64,000 bases of DNA from Microcella frigidaquae (GTDB lineage Bacteria > Actinomycetota > Actinomycetes > Actinomycetales > Microbacteriaceae), in the NCBI RefSeq assembly GCF_014200395.1, contig NZ_JACHBS010000001.1, positions 2,232,001-2,296,000 of the forward strand. Reading direction: 5' to 3'. Below, in pieces: positions 43,732 through 53,200 of the stretch (position 1 is the first letter of the stretch; each line of letters begins with the position of its first letter). The notes under the pieces were generated by a model that made no database searches, was not told the DNA's origin, and saw nothing but the letters and a program-made list of their open reading frames with translations. A program made the translations under genes and the position numbers.

Positions 43732-44985
43732 ATGACCGCCGACGCTGCAGCCGCGTTCGAACCTACGCGGGCGGCCGGGCTCGCCCGGCTGGCCGACTTC
43801 GTTCCGCGTGCCGGGCGCGCCTATGCCGCCGAGCGCAATGCCGACCACGGGCCGGGGGATCGCACGAACGTGTCGACCCTGTCGCCCTGGGTGCGGCACC
43901 GGCTCGTCACCGAGCGCGAGATCGTCGCCGCCGTGCTCGAGCGGCACCCGCTGAGCGCCGCTTCGACGTTCGTGCAGGAGGTCTACTGGCGCACCTACTG
44001 GAAGGGCTGGCTCGAGCGGCGACCGAGCGTGTGGACGCGCTACGCCGCGAGCGTCGCGCCGACCCTCGACGCGCTGAGCGGTGCTGAGCGCGCGACCTAC
44101 GACGACGCGGTCGCGGGGCGCGTGGGGCTCGACGGCTTCGACCACTGGGCGCGCGAGCTCGTCAAGACGGGCTACCTGCACAACCACGCGCGCATGTGGT
44201 TCGCGAGCATCTGGATCTTCACGCTGCGCCTGCCCTGGCAGCTCGGCGCCGACTTCTTCCTGCGCCACCTGCTCGACGGCGACCCGGCGTCGAACACGCT
44301 GAGCTGGCGCTGGGTCGCGGGCTTGCAGACCGTCGGCAAGACCTACCTCGCCACCGCCGACAACATCGCCCGCTACACCGACGGACGCTTCCGGCCGCGG
44401 GGTCTCGCGACCGTGGCCCACGCCGTCGACGACGATGCTGCCGTGCCACCCGCCGGGCCGGCGCCCGTGCCCGAGCCGCTGCCGCGCGCGACGCGCGTGG
44501 CGCTGCTGCTGCACGAGGACGACCTGCACGCCGAGAGCCTTCCGGCACTGCCGCCGGAGGTGACCGTGGTCGGCGTCGCCGCGCCGACCGCGGGGGAGCC
44601 GCGCTCACCCCTCGCGGCGACGGCCGCGGTGCCCGCGCACTTCACCGCCGCGGCGCTCGCCGACGGGCTCGCCCGCGCCGCCGCGTACTGCCGCTCAAGC
44701 GGCACCGCGGCCCCCGCCGAGCACCTCCCCGACCTGCACCCCGACACCGTCATCGCCTGGCTGCGCGGCCTCGGCGCCGAGGCGCTGCTCACCCCGCATG
44801 CGCCGGTCGGCCCGACCCGCGACCGGCTCGACGTGCTCGCGGCGGCGCTGCGGGCGGAGGGCATCCCGCTGCATCGTCGGCTGCGGGGGTGGGATGCTCG
44901 CGCCTGGCCGCACGCCCACCGCGGGTTCTTCCCGTTCAAAGCGCGCATCCCTGCACTTCTGCGCGAGGAGCAGATGCTCGACTGA
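43732..44985 (+). CDS. photolyase-like FAD-domain protein with permuted domain order
   Basis: A 417-residue protein. Residues 15-235 match the FAD-binding domain of photolyases: STLSPWVRHRL, STFVQEVYWRTYW, YLHNHARMWFAS and HLLDGDPASNTLSWRWVAG. In normal photolyases an alpha/beta antenna domain precedes this. Here the N-terminus goes straight into the FAD domain, and a Rossmann-like segment (RVALLLHEDDLHAES ... WLRGLGAEALLTPHAPVG) follows at 255-417, as if the two were permuted. After WVAG the sequence is LQTVGKTYLATADNIARY, not the usual DNA-contact strings, so DNA repair activity is uncertain. ATG 43732 follows GAGGG. Confidence 0.8.
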   Translation: MTADAAAAFEPTRAAGLARLADFVPRAGRAYAAERNADHGPGDRTNVSTLSPWVRHRLVTEREIVAAVLERHPLSAASTFVQEVYWRTYWKGWLERRPSVWTRYAASVAPTLDALSGAERATYDDAVAGRVGLDGFDHWARELVKTGYLHNHARMWFASIWIFTLRLPWQLGADFFLRHLLDGDPASNTLSWRWVAGLQTVGKTYLATADNIARYTDGRFRPRGLATVAHAVDDDAAVPPAGPAPVPEPLPRATRVALLLHEDDLHAESLPALPPEVTVVGVAAPTAGEPRSPLAATAAVPAHFTAAALADGLARAAAYCRSSGTAAPAEHLPDLHPDTVIAWLRGLGAEALLTPHAPVGPTRDRLDVLAAALRAEGIPLHRRLRGWDARAWPHAHRGFFPFKARIPALLREEQMLD

Positions 44986-44990
44986 CCGGG

Positions 44991-44996
44991 GATAAT
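44991..44996 (+). promoter_or_regulatory. -10 box of the aminotransferase gene
   Basis: GATAAT starts 6 nt after the photolyase-like stop and predicts a leader of about 33 nt before the ATG at 45036. No convincing -35 element is seen. Confidence 0.5.
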
Positions 44997-45035
44997 GGGC
45001 GCATTCCCGTTCCTTCGACTCAAGGACTGATAGCC

Positions 45036-46403
45036 ATGACCGACACTCTGAACCGGTCAACCCCCGCCGCCCCCGCTCACGACCCCGCCGATGGCGTGCG
45101 GGCGTATGAGCTCGATCGTCAGTACGTCTTCCACTCGTGGAGCGCGCAGGGGGCGCTGAAGCCCTTCGTCGCCGCGAGCGCGCAGGGCAGCTACGTCTAC
45201 ACCTACGACGGCGAGACCTACCTCGACTTCTCGAGCCAGCTCGTCAACACCAACATCGGCCACTCGCACCCGAAGGTCGTCGCGGCGATTCAGCAGCAGG
45301 CGGCGCAGCTCGCGACCGTCGCGCCCTCGCACGCCGCCCTCGTGCGCGGCGAGGCCGCGAAGCGCATCGTCGAGAAGGCGGGCCCCGGGTTCAGCCAGGT
45401 GTTCTTCACCAACGGCGGCGCCGACGCGATCGAGAACGCCATCCGCATGGCGCGCCTCACCACCCACAAGCACAAGGTGCTCTCTACCTACCGCAGCTAC
45501 CACGGCAACACGGGGGCCGCGATCGCCGCGACCGGCGACTGGCGCCGCATGCCCAACGAGTACGCCTACGGGCACGTGCACTTCTTCGGGCCGTTCACCT
45601 ACCGCAGCGAGTTCTTCTCCGAGACCCCCGAGCAGGAGTGCGCCCGCGCCCTCCGTCACCTCGAGCGCACGATCGTCGCCGAGGGCCCCGGAACGATCGC
45701 GGCGATCCTGCTCGAGTCGGTGCCCGGCACCGCGGGCATCTTCGCCCCGCCGCCCGGCTACCTCGAGGGTGTGCGCGCGCTCGCCGACAAGTACGGCATC
45801 GTGTGGATCGCCGACGAGGTCATGGCCGGCTTCGGCCGCACCGGCGACTGGTTCGCCTGGCAGAACCCGACGATCAACCCCAACCGGGCCACCCCCGACC
45901 TCATCGCCTTCGCGAAGGGCGTCAACTCGGGCTACGTGCCCGTGGGCGGCGTGGTCATCAGCCCGACGATCGCCGAGGCGTTTGCCGACAAGGTCTTCCC
46001 GGGCGGACTCACCTACAGCGGGCATCCCCTCGCCGCCGCGTCGATCGTCGCCTCGATCGACGCGATGACCGACGAGGGCATCGTCGAGAACGCGCGGATG
46101 ATCGGCGAGCAGCACCTGGGCCCCGGCCTGCGGGCGCTCGCCGAGAAGCACGAGATGATCGGCGACGTGCGCGGCCTCGGCGTCTTCTGGGCGCTCGACC
46201 TCGTCACCGACCGCGCGACGCGCGAGCCCGTGAGCGTCGACGTCGTCAACCGCCTCAAGGCCGAGCTGATGGCCCGCAAGGTGCTGCCATTCGCGGCCGA
46301 GAACCGCATCCACGTCGTGCCGCCGTGCATCGTGACTCCCGACCAGGTCGCAGACGCCTTGCAGGCGTATGACGGCGCTTTCTCGGCGGTTGCGCAGAAG
46401 TAG
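45036..46403 (+). CDS. class III aminotransferase (beta-alanine type)
   Basis: A 455-residue PLP-dependent omega-transaminase. The cofactor Lys is in FAKGVNSGYVPVGG, the phosphate cup in TNGGADAIENAIRMAR, and IADEVMAGFGRTG binds the PLP nitrogen. It fits beta-alanine or taurine-type transaminases, which would remove the amino group of beta-alanine released from uracil. Its own GATAAT promoter lies upstream. It closes the cluster that begins with the nitrilase-family gene, and a strong hairpin follows. The exact amino donor is inferred from context. Confidence 0.9.
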   Translation: MTDTLNRSTPAAPAHDPADGVRAYELDRQYVFHSWSAQGALKPFVAASAQGSYVYTYDGETYLDFSSQLVNTNIGHSHPKVVAAIQQQAAQLATVAPSHAALVRGEAAKRIVEKAGPGFSQVFFTNGGADAIENAIRMARLTTHKHKVLSTYRSYHGNTGAAIAATGDWRRMPNEYAYGHVHFFGPFTYRSEFFSETPEQECARALRHLERTIVAEGPGTIAAILLESVPGTAGIFAPPPGYLEGVRALADKYGIVWIADEVMAGFGRTGDWFAWQNPTINPNRATPDLIAFAKGVNSGYVPVGGVVISPTIAEAFADKVFPGGLTYSGHPLAAASIVASIDAMTDEGIVENARMIGEQHLGPGLRALAEKHEMIGDVRGLGVFWALDLVTDRATREPVSVDVVNRLKAELMARKVLPFAAENRIHVVPPCIVTPDQVADALQAYDGAFSAVAQK

Positions 46404-46417
46404 CGGCCTAGCGTGAG

Positions 46418-46467
46418 AACGACCGCGGGCATCCCGAGCGATCGGGCGACGGATGCTCGCGGTCGTT
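46418..46467 (+). terminator. 17-bp hairpin after the aminotransferase gene
   Basis: AACGACCGCGGGCATCC (46418-46434) pairs with GGATGCTCGCGGTCGTT (46451-46467), with one G-U and a 16-nt loop that contains CGATCG. It is 14 nt past the stop, on the boundary to the yceD group. Confidence 0.65.
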
Positions 46468-46555
46468 GCACGTCCGGCCGCGTTTCCCGGCCCTGACCGA
46501 CGGTTCTGCGCCCTCCCGGCCAGACCACCGGGCCCGCCCGGTAGACTGACCGGCT

Positions 46556-47083
46556 GTGCCTGCCGCCTCGAACCCCTATCGCGTGAACGTGCGCGACCTC
46601 GTGCACCGCCCCGGCGAGATGCGCGAGAAGAGTCTGACGTTCGCCGTGCCCGAGCAGCTGGGTGCCGCCGTCGTCACCGTTCCGGCCGGCACCGAGCTCG
46701 ACCTCGACCTGCGGCTCGAGGGCCTGCACGACGGAATCCTCGTCACGGGCGAGGTCGCCACGACCGCCGTCGGCGAGTGCGTGCGGTGCCTCGACCGCGT
46801 CGAGCTGCCCCTCGAAGTCGAATTCCAGGAGCTTTTCGCGTATTCTCAGGACGACGCGTACGACTACCTGGTTCACGATGATCACGTGGATTGTGAACCG
46901 GTGGTGCGAGACGCGGTGGTGCTGTCGCTCCCGTTCCAGCCGGTGTGCCGCGACGATTGCCCGGGTCTCGACCCCGAGACGGGCGAGCGTCTGGCTGACG
47001 TCGGCCCGCGGGAGCCCCGAGTGGAGATCGATCCGCGCTGGGCGGCGCTCGAGGGCCTGGCCCGAGACGCCGACGAGAACTGA
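46556..47083 (+). CDS. yceD: YceD-family DUF177 protein
   Basis: A 175-residue DUF177 protein, a conserved partner of L32 and 23S rRNA processing. Zinc-type cysteines are in [13 protein letters not shown] and [15 protein letters not shown] at 46556 is 8 nt after TAGACT (46542-46547), a leaderless start. rpmF follows 61 nt downstream behind a hairpin, as in most bacteria, then rnc. Confidence 0.92.
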   Translation: MPAASNPYRVNVRDLVHRPGEMREKSLTFAVPEQLGAAVVTVPAGTELDLDLRLEGLHDGILVTGEVATTAVGECVRCLDRVELPLEVEFQELFAYSQDDAYDYLVHDDHVDCEPVVRDAVVLSLPFQPVCRDDCPGLDPETGERLADVGPREPRVEIDPRWAALEGLARDADEN

Positions 47084-47101
47084 GCACCGAACCCCGACCT
47101 C

Positions 47102-47123
47102 ACCGGCGCGCAACCGCGCCGGT
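47102..47123 (+). promoter_or_regulatory. hairpin in the rpmF leader
   Basis: ACCGGCGCG (47102-47110), loop CAAC, CGCGCCGGT (47115-47123): a perfect 9-bp stem 21 nt before the rpmF start, between yceD and rpmF. It may act as processing site, partial terminator or translational control. Confidence 0.5.
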
Positions 47124-47144
47124 CTGACAGAGAGAAGAACCACC

Positions 47145-47348
47145 ATGGCTGTTCCCAAGCGGAAGATGTCGCGCTCGAACACCAACGCGCGCCGCTCGCA
47201 GTGGAAGGCGTCGGCCCCCACCCTCGTCAAGACCATCGAGAACGGCAAGGTCGTCTACAGCCTGCCCCACCGCGCGAAGGTCGTGGAGGACTCGGCCGGC
47301 ACGCCCCTGTACATGGAGTACAAGGGCCGCAAGGTCGCCGACGTCTGA
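47145..47348 (+). CDS. rpmF: 50S ribosomal protein L32, cysteine-free form
   Basis: A 67-residue L32 starting [20 protein letters not shown], the universal L32 head. The zinc-ribbon cysteines of many L32 proteins are absent; the C-terminal part reads [15 protein letters not shown] and GRKVADV. This matches the Zn-independent type. AGAGAGAAG lies upstream of the ATG. Position after yceD and before rnc is the canonical one. Confidence 0.96.
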   Translation: MAVPKRKMSRSNTNARRSQWKASAPTLVKTIENGKVVYSLPHRAKVVEDSAGTPLYMEYKGRKVADV

Positions 47349-47364
47349 GTTATCACCTCTCCCG

Positions 47365-48045
47365 GTGAGCACAGCAGCTCTCGAGCAGGCCCTCGGGGTC
47401 GCGCTCGATCCTGAGCTGCTTGACCTCGCGCTGACGCACCGGTCGTGGGCCTATGAGCACGGCGGCGTCGCGACGAACGAGCGCCTCGAGTTTCTCGGCG
47501 ACGCCATTCTCGGGCAGGCCGTGACGGTCATGCTCTACACGAGCTACCCCGAGTTGAGCGAGGGCGACCTTGCCAAGCGGCGCGCCTCGCTCGTGTCGGC
47601 CGTCGCCCTCGCCGAAGTGGCCCGCGCGATCGGGCTCGGCGAGCACCTCAAGCTCGGCAAGGGCGAAGAGCTCACGGGCGGCCGCGAGAAGTCGTCCATT
47701 CTCGCCGACACCGTCGAGGCCCTCATCGGCGCGACCTACCTCGACCTCGGCGGCGACGTCGCCACGGCCCTCGTGCTGCGGCTGATCGAGCCGCTGCGCG
47801 CCGACCCCGATCGCTTCGGTGCCGCGATGGACCCGAAGACCTCTCTGCAGGAGCTCGCGGCGGCGCTCAACCTCGGTCTGCCCGTCTACCAGGTGGCCGA
47901 CGACGGCCCCGACCACTCGAAGGTCTTCACCGCCACCGTCGTGCTGGCGGGGGATGCGGTTGCGAGCGGGTCGGGTACGAGCAAGAAGCAGGCCGAGATG
48001 GCCGCCGCGCTCGAGGCCTGGACGGTGCTGCAGGCCCGGCGCTGA
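47365..48045 (+). CDS. rnc: ribonuclease III
   Basis: A 226-residue RNase III, which cuts double-stranded RNA in rRNA maturation. The signature is ERLEFLGDAIL, followed by DTVEALIGATYLD; the double-stranded RNA-binding domain is at about 155-222 (PKTSLQELAAALN, SGTSKKQAEMAAALEAW). The GTG at 47365 lies 16 nt after rpmF. mutM follows after 19 nt. Confidence 0.95.
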   Translation: MSTAALEQALGVALDPELLDLALTHRSWAYEHGGVATNERLEFLGDAILGQAVTVMLYTSYPELSEGDLAKRRASLVSAVALAEVARAIGLGEHLKLGKGEELTGGREKSSILADTVEALIGATYLDLGGDVATALVLRLIEPLRADPDRFGAAMDPKTSLQELAAALNLGLPVYQVADDGPDHSKVFTATVVLAGDAVASGSGTSKKQAEMAAALEAWTVLQARR

Positions 48046-48064
48046 CCGGAGCCGCAGAACTCCC

Positions 48065-48994
48065 GTGCCTGAGCTTCCCGAAGTCGAGGTCGTGCGCCAC
48101 GGCCTGCAGCCCGCCGTCACCGGTGCGCGCATCGTCGCCGTCGAGGTGCTCGACGAGCGCTCGCTGAAGCGCCACGACGGCCCGGCGGAGGACTTCGTCG
48201 ATCGGCTGACCGGTGCCCGCCTGCTCGGTGCGGTGCGGCGCGGCAAGTTCCTGTGGCTGCCGCTCGAGGAGCGAGACACCGCCTCGGGCGGCGACCCCGC
48301 GGCAGAGCCCTCTGCCGCGCTCGTCACCCACCTCGGCATGAGCGGCCAGGTGCTGCTGCGCGACCCGACGGCCGAGGCCGCGCCGCTCACGCGCATCCGC
48401 TTCGCCCTGGAGCATCCGACGCACGGCCCTCTGCGGGTCGACTTCGTCGACCAGCGCATCTTCGGCTCGATGGCGGTGGACGCGCTGCTGCCGACGCGCG
48501 ACGGCGCGGCGGCCGGATACGGGCTGCCGTTGAGCAGCATCCCGAACCAGGTCGCCCACATCGCGCGCGACCCGCTCGACCCCGCGTTCGACGAGCGTGA
48601 CTTCCTGCGCCGGCTGCAGGGCAAGCGCACGACGGTGAAGCGCGCGCTGCTCGACCAGACGCTCGTCAGCGGCATCGGCAACATTTACGCCGACGAGGCG
48701 CTCTGGGCGGCGCGCGTGCACTACGACCAGCCGACGGAGACCCTCTCGACCCGGAAGGCGCGCGAGCTGCTCGAGGAGGTGCGCGTCGTGCTGCGCCGCG
48801 CGCTCGACGAGGGCGGCACGAGCTTCGACGCCCAGTACGTGAACGTCAACGGCGCCTCCGGGTACTTCAGCCACTCGCTGCGTGCCTACGGCCAGCAGGG
48901 CAAGCCGTGCCCGCGCTGCGGCCGGCCGATCGTGCGCGAGCAGTTCATGAACCGCGGTTCGCACTTCTGCCGCCGCTGCCAGCGCGTCCGCTGA
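48065..48994 (+). CDS. mutM: formamidopyrimidine-DNA glycosylase
   Basis: A 309-residue Fpg/MutM that removes 8-oxoguanine. The mature N-terminus PELPEVEVVRHGL follows the GTG start, with the catalytic Pro2 and Glu3. The helix-two-turn-helix region has SGIGNIYADEALW, and the zinc finger is PCPRCGRPI with HFCRRCQ at the end. A short insertion (TASGGDPAAEPSA) lies in the N-terminal lobe. The order rnc, mutM, smc matches M. tuberculosis. Confidence 0.96.
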   Translation: MPELPEVEVVRHGLQPAVTGARIVAVEVLDERSLKRHDGPAEDFVDRLTGARLLGAVRRGKFLWLPLEERDTASGGDPAAEPSAALVTHLGMSGQVLLRDPTAEAAPLTRIRFALEHPTHGPLRVDFVDQRIFGSMAVDALLPTRDGAAAGYGLPLSSIPNQVAHIARDPLDPAFDERDFLRRLQGKRTTVKRALLDQTLVSGIGNIYADEALWAARVHYDQPTETLSTRKARELLEEVRVVLRRALDEGGTSFDAQYVNVNGASGYFSHSLRAYGQQGKPCPRCGRPIVREQFMNRGSHFCRRCQRVR

Positions 48995-49006
48995 CCCACG
49001 CTGCCG

Positions 49007-50080
49007 TCAGCCGGCGAGGTCCTTCCGCCACGCGCCCTCGTAGACGAACGGCTCGAAGCCGAGCCGCTCGTTGACGTCGAGCATGTGCCGGTTCTCCTCG
49101 GCGTTGTAGGTGATGATCGCCGGATGCCCGGGCGACACCTCCTCGAGCCATTGCAGGTTGGCCGCCTTCAGCAGCAGGCCGAGGCGGTGCCCGCGGTGCT
49201 CGCGCAGCACGATCGTGTCCTCCTGCGCGACGGTGCGCTCGGGCTCGGCCGGCACGGTGAACTCGGTGAATCCGACCAGGCGGCCCGAGGGCACGTGCTC
49301 GACGGCCGTGACGACCGGGGTGCGCGGGCTCGACGCCTCGAGCGCCTCGTCTTCGAGCAGCCGCTCGACCGTCCACGGATCCTCGGGCTCCTCCAGCCCG
49401 GCGGTGGGGGCGTCGGTGCTCATGCGGGTCAGCAGGTGCGCGATGTCCTCCCGCCACTCCGGCGGGGTCGGCCCCGCCCAGGTGTGCACGCGGTAGTCGG
49501 GGCCAGCCGCCTCCTCGGCCGAGCGCCGCACCGCGGCGATGCCCGCGGCGGGCAGGGCGAGGCGACTGCCGCGCTCGACCTGCTCGAGCCGGTAGCCCAT
49601 GGTCTGCAGCAGCCGCACCTCGGGGGTGCCGGCGGGTACCGATCCGAAGCCGGTCGGGGCGGGGATCCGGATGCCCCCGCGCTTCCAGGAGGGGGCGTAG
49701 ACGATCGTGCGGGTGCGGCCCTCGCCGAGCGCGACCGCCTCGAGGTGCCGGGCGAGGGCCTCGCCGACGCCGTGGCCCCGGGCATCCGGAAGCACCTCGA
49801 CGTGCATCCACGCGGTGTCGGCGGCCTCCTCGGTGCGCGTCTCGTAGATGCCGCGCCCGACCAGTCGGCCGTCGAGGCGCGCGGCGAAGAGGCGCTTGGG
49901 TTCGAAGGCCGTCTTCTGCCAGCCGGGCAGCAACTCGGCGGCCGTGTAGACGTTGTCATCGCTGCCGGAGTCGTGACGGTTGACGGCGTTGCGCAGCTCG
50001 ACCAGCGCCAGAAACTCCTCCGCCTCGGGGGAGTCCAGGGTCTCCGGGATGCTCACCTCGGTGATCTCGATCGCACTCAT
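49007..50080 (-). CDS. GNAT-family N-acetyltransferase, two-domain
   Basis: A 357-residue protein with two GNAT-like halves. The first half has VEVLPDARGHGVGEALARHL and the second has VLREHRGHRLGLLLKAANL, each matching the acetyl-CoA motif (R/Q-x-x-G-x-G/A). The acceptor is unknown. ATG 50080 follows GGAGGCGCGGC. It is a divergent insert between mutM and smc, which are usually closer together. Confidence 0.88.
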   Translation of the reverse strand: MSAIEITEVSIPETLDSPEAEEFLALVELRNAVNRHDSGSDDNVYTAAELLPGWQKTAFEPKRLFAARLDGRLVGRGIYETRTEEAADTAWMHVEVLPDARGHGVGEALARHLEAVALGEGRTRTIVYAPSWKRGGIRIPAPTGFGSVPAGTPEVRLLQTMGYRLEQVERGSRLALPAAGIAAVRRSAEEAAGPDYRVHTWAGPTPPEWREDIAHLLTRMSTDAPTAGLEEPEDPWTVERLLEDEALEASSPRTPVVTAVEHVPSGRLVGFTEFTVPAEPERTVAQEDTIVLREHRGHRLGLLLKAANLQWLEEVSPGHPAIITYNAEENRHMLDVNERLGFEPFVYEGAWRKDLAG

Positions 50081-50210
50081 GCCGCGCCTCCGTCGCTATG
50101 GGGTCTGGCTCGTGACCAGCCCGCCAGACTAGCCGCCCTCGACCCGATACGGTAGACCGCAGCCGTCGTCACGGAGCCGTTATCGCCGAGCCGGGAGAGG
50201 GGGAGACCGC

Positions 50211-53200
50211 GTGCATTTGAAGAGCCTGACCATCAAGGGCTTCAAGTCGTTCGCGCAGCCGACCACCTTCCAGTTCGAGCCCGGCGTCACCTGCATCGTC
50301 GGCCCCAACGGCTCGGGCAAGTCGAACGTCGTCGACGCCCTCGCCTGGGTCATGGGCGAGCAGGGGGCCAAGACCCTGCGCGGCGGCAAGATGGAGGACG
50401 TCATCTTCGCCGGCACCGCCACGCGCGGTCCGCTCGGCCGCGCCGAGGTGCAGCTGACGATCGACAACGCCGACGGCGCCCTGCCCATCGAGTACACCGA
50501 GGTGACGATCTCGCGCACGCTCTTCCGCAACGGCGGCAGCGAGTACGCGATCAACGGCACGGCGTGCCGCCTGCTCGACGTGCAGGAGCTGCTGAGCGAC
50601 TCCGGTCTCGGCCGCGAGATGCACGTGATCGTCGGGCAGGGTCAGCTCGATGCGGTGCTGCACGCGAGCCCGGAGGATCGTCGCGGGTTCATCGAGGAGG
50701 CCGCGGGCATCCTGAAGCACCGTCGTCGCAAGGAGAAGACGGTGCGCAAGCTGGAGGCCATGCAGGCGAACCTGACGCGCCTCAGCGACTTGGCCGGCGA
50801 GATCCGGCGGCAGCTGACCCCGCTCGGTCGGCAGGCGGAGATCGCCCGCGAAGCCCAGACCATCGCCGCGATCGTGCGGGATGCCCGCGCACGGCTCCTC
50901 GCCGACGACGTGGTCGCCCTGCGAACCGCCCTGGCCGACCACGCCCGTAGCGAGAGCGAGCGCACGAGCGAGCGCATCGTCGTGCAGAGCCAGCTCGACC
51001 AGACCCGCCTGCGCATCCAGCGCATCGAATCGCAGCAGGTCGGCGATGCGGTCGACGGCGCCCGTCGGGTCGCCTTCGACCTCGAGCAGGTGCAGGAGCG
51101 CGTGCGCAGCCTCACCAGCCTCACCCAGCAGAAGCTGACCCTGCTCAGCCAGCAGGCCGAACTGCCGGGCATGACGACGACGATCACGCAGGCGCAGGTC
51201 GATGAGGCGCGGGCCGAGGCCGTCGCGCTCCGCGAGGGCGTGGCCGCCGCCGAGCAGCTGGTCGGCGAGGTCGCCGCCCGCACCGCGACCGCGCGCGCCG
51301 CACTCGACGCTCTCGACGAGGAGATCGCCGCCCAGAGCGCCCTCGTCTCGCAGCACGACCTGCAACTGGCCGCACTGGCCAGCCGCGTCGATGTCGCCCG
51401 GTCGACCCTCGACGCCGCGCGCGGCGAGCAGCTGCGGCAGCAGAACGCGCTCGAGGCCGCGCTCGCCCGCCAGGAGGCGACGCGGGCCGACCTCGCTGCC
51501 CTTCCAGCACTCGACGACGGCACGGGCGACGATGCCACGCTCGCCCTCGACGCGGCGCTCGCCGACGCCGATGCCCGGGTGGCCGAGCTGACCGCGCGCA
51601 TCGACACCGAGCGCGAAGCGCTGCACGCCCTCGAGCGCGAGCGCGACGCCCTCGCCGCCCGCGTCAGCGCGCTCTCGCAGGCGGTCGACGCCGGCGACGG
51701 CGCCTCCGAACTCGTGGGCTCGCGCGGTATCCGCGGTCTGGTCAGCGATCACCTGCAGGTGCGCGCCGGCTTCGAGGCCGCCATCGCCGCCGCTCTCGGC
51801 ACCCTTGTGGATGCGGCGCTCGCCGACGACCTCGACGCGGGCCTCGCTGCCCTCGAGCGCGCGCACGCCGCCGAGGCCGGGCGCGTCGACGTGGTGCTGG
51901 CGCAGATCGGCGGGGGAGCATCCGGCACGCTCTCGGCGGTCGGCGGGCTCACCGCAGCGACCGACGTCGTGACCGCGCCCGACGGCGTGCTCGCCCTGCT
52001 CGCCCGCACGTTCATCGCCGAGGACCTCGCTGCCGCCCGCGCGGCCTGGCCCGCCGTCGCCGCCCTGCCGGAGGCCGACACGGTCAGCGTCGTCACGCGC
52101 GCGGGCGATGTGCTGACCCGCTCGGTGCTGCGCGGCGGCTCGGGAGCCGGCCGCAGCCGCCTCGAGCTCACGGCCGAGCGCGACGCCGCCTCTGCCGCGC
52201 TGACCGAGGTGGCGACCGGCATCGAGCGCGCCCGCGGCGCGCTCGACGACACCCGCGCGGCCCTCGCCATCGCGAAGCAGCAGGCGGTCGACGCTCTCGC
52301 CGCCGTTCGTGATCAGGATGCCCAGCGCGCCGCCCGCAGCGAGCAGGTCTCGCGCGCGCGGGCGCAGGCCGAGGCCGCGGAGGCCGAAGCCGCCCGGCTC
52401 GCGACCGCACTGGACGCCGCCCGCGAGGCCGTGCGCGACGCCGAGCAGGGCGTCGAGCGCGCTCAGGCCGAGCACGAGGAGTTCGCCGCCCGGCCTCGGC
52501 CGATGCTCGACGCGAGCCAGCGCGACGCGCTCGTCGCCGAGCTGGAGGCGGCCCGCGCCGTCGAGCTCGAGCGCCGCATCGAGCTGGAGACCGCGCGCGA
52601 GCGCGTGCGCGCGGCCGTCGACGCCGCCGAGCAGCTCGACAAGCGCCGCATCGCCGAGAAGGCGGCGGCCGAGGAGGCCGCCCGCCGCGCCGTGCTGCGA
52701 CAGCGCCAGGTGGAGCGTGCCATGGCTGTCGCCGCCGCGTTGCCCGCCGTGCAGGAGGCCATCGACCGCTCGGTCGCCGAGGCGCGGGTGGCACTCGCCC
52801 AGCGCGAGAGCGAGCGCGCCGCCCAGAACGACGAGCTGCTCGAGCTGCGCCGCACCGAGAGCGCGCTGCGCGAGCGCCTGTCGGCGATCACCGAGGGCGT
52901 GCACGGCCTCGAGCTGCAGATCTACGAGAAGAAGCTGCACCTCTCGCAGCTGCTCGAGCGCGCGGGTGACGAGCTCGGGCTCGTCGAGGAGGTGCTGGTC
53001 GCCGAGTACGGCCCGCAGGTGCCCGTGCCCGACGACGAGGCCCTGACCTCGGCCGCCCAGGCCCTCGCCGACGCCGTGGCCGCGGAGGCGGCATCCCGCG
53101 TCAACCCTGACCCGGATGCACCGCTCTTCGACCCGACCTCCGACGAGGAGGCGGCACGGGTCGCGGAGATCGTGGCGCAGGCGGCCGTGCATCCGTTCGC

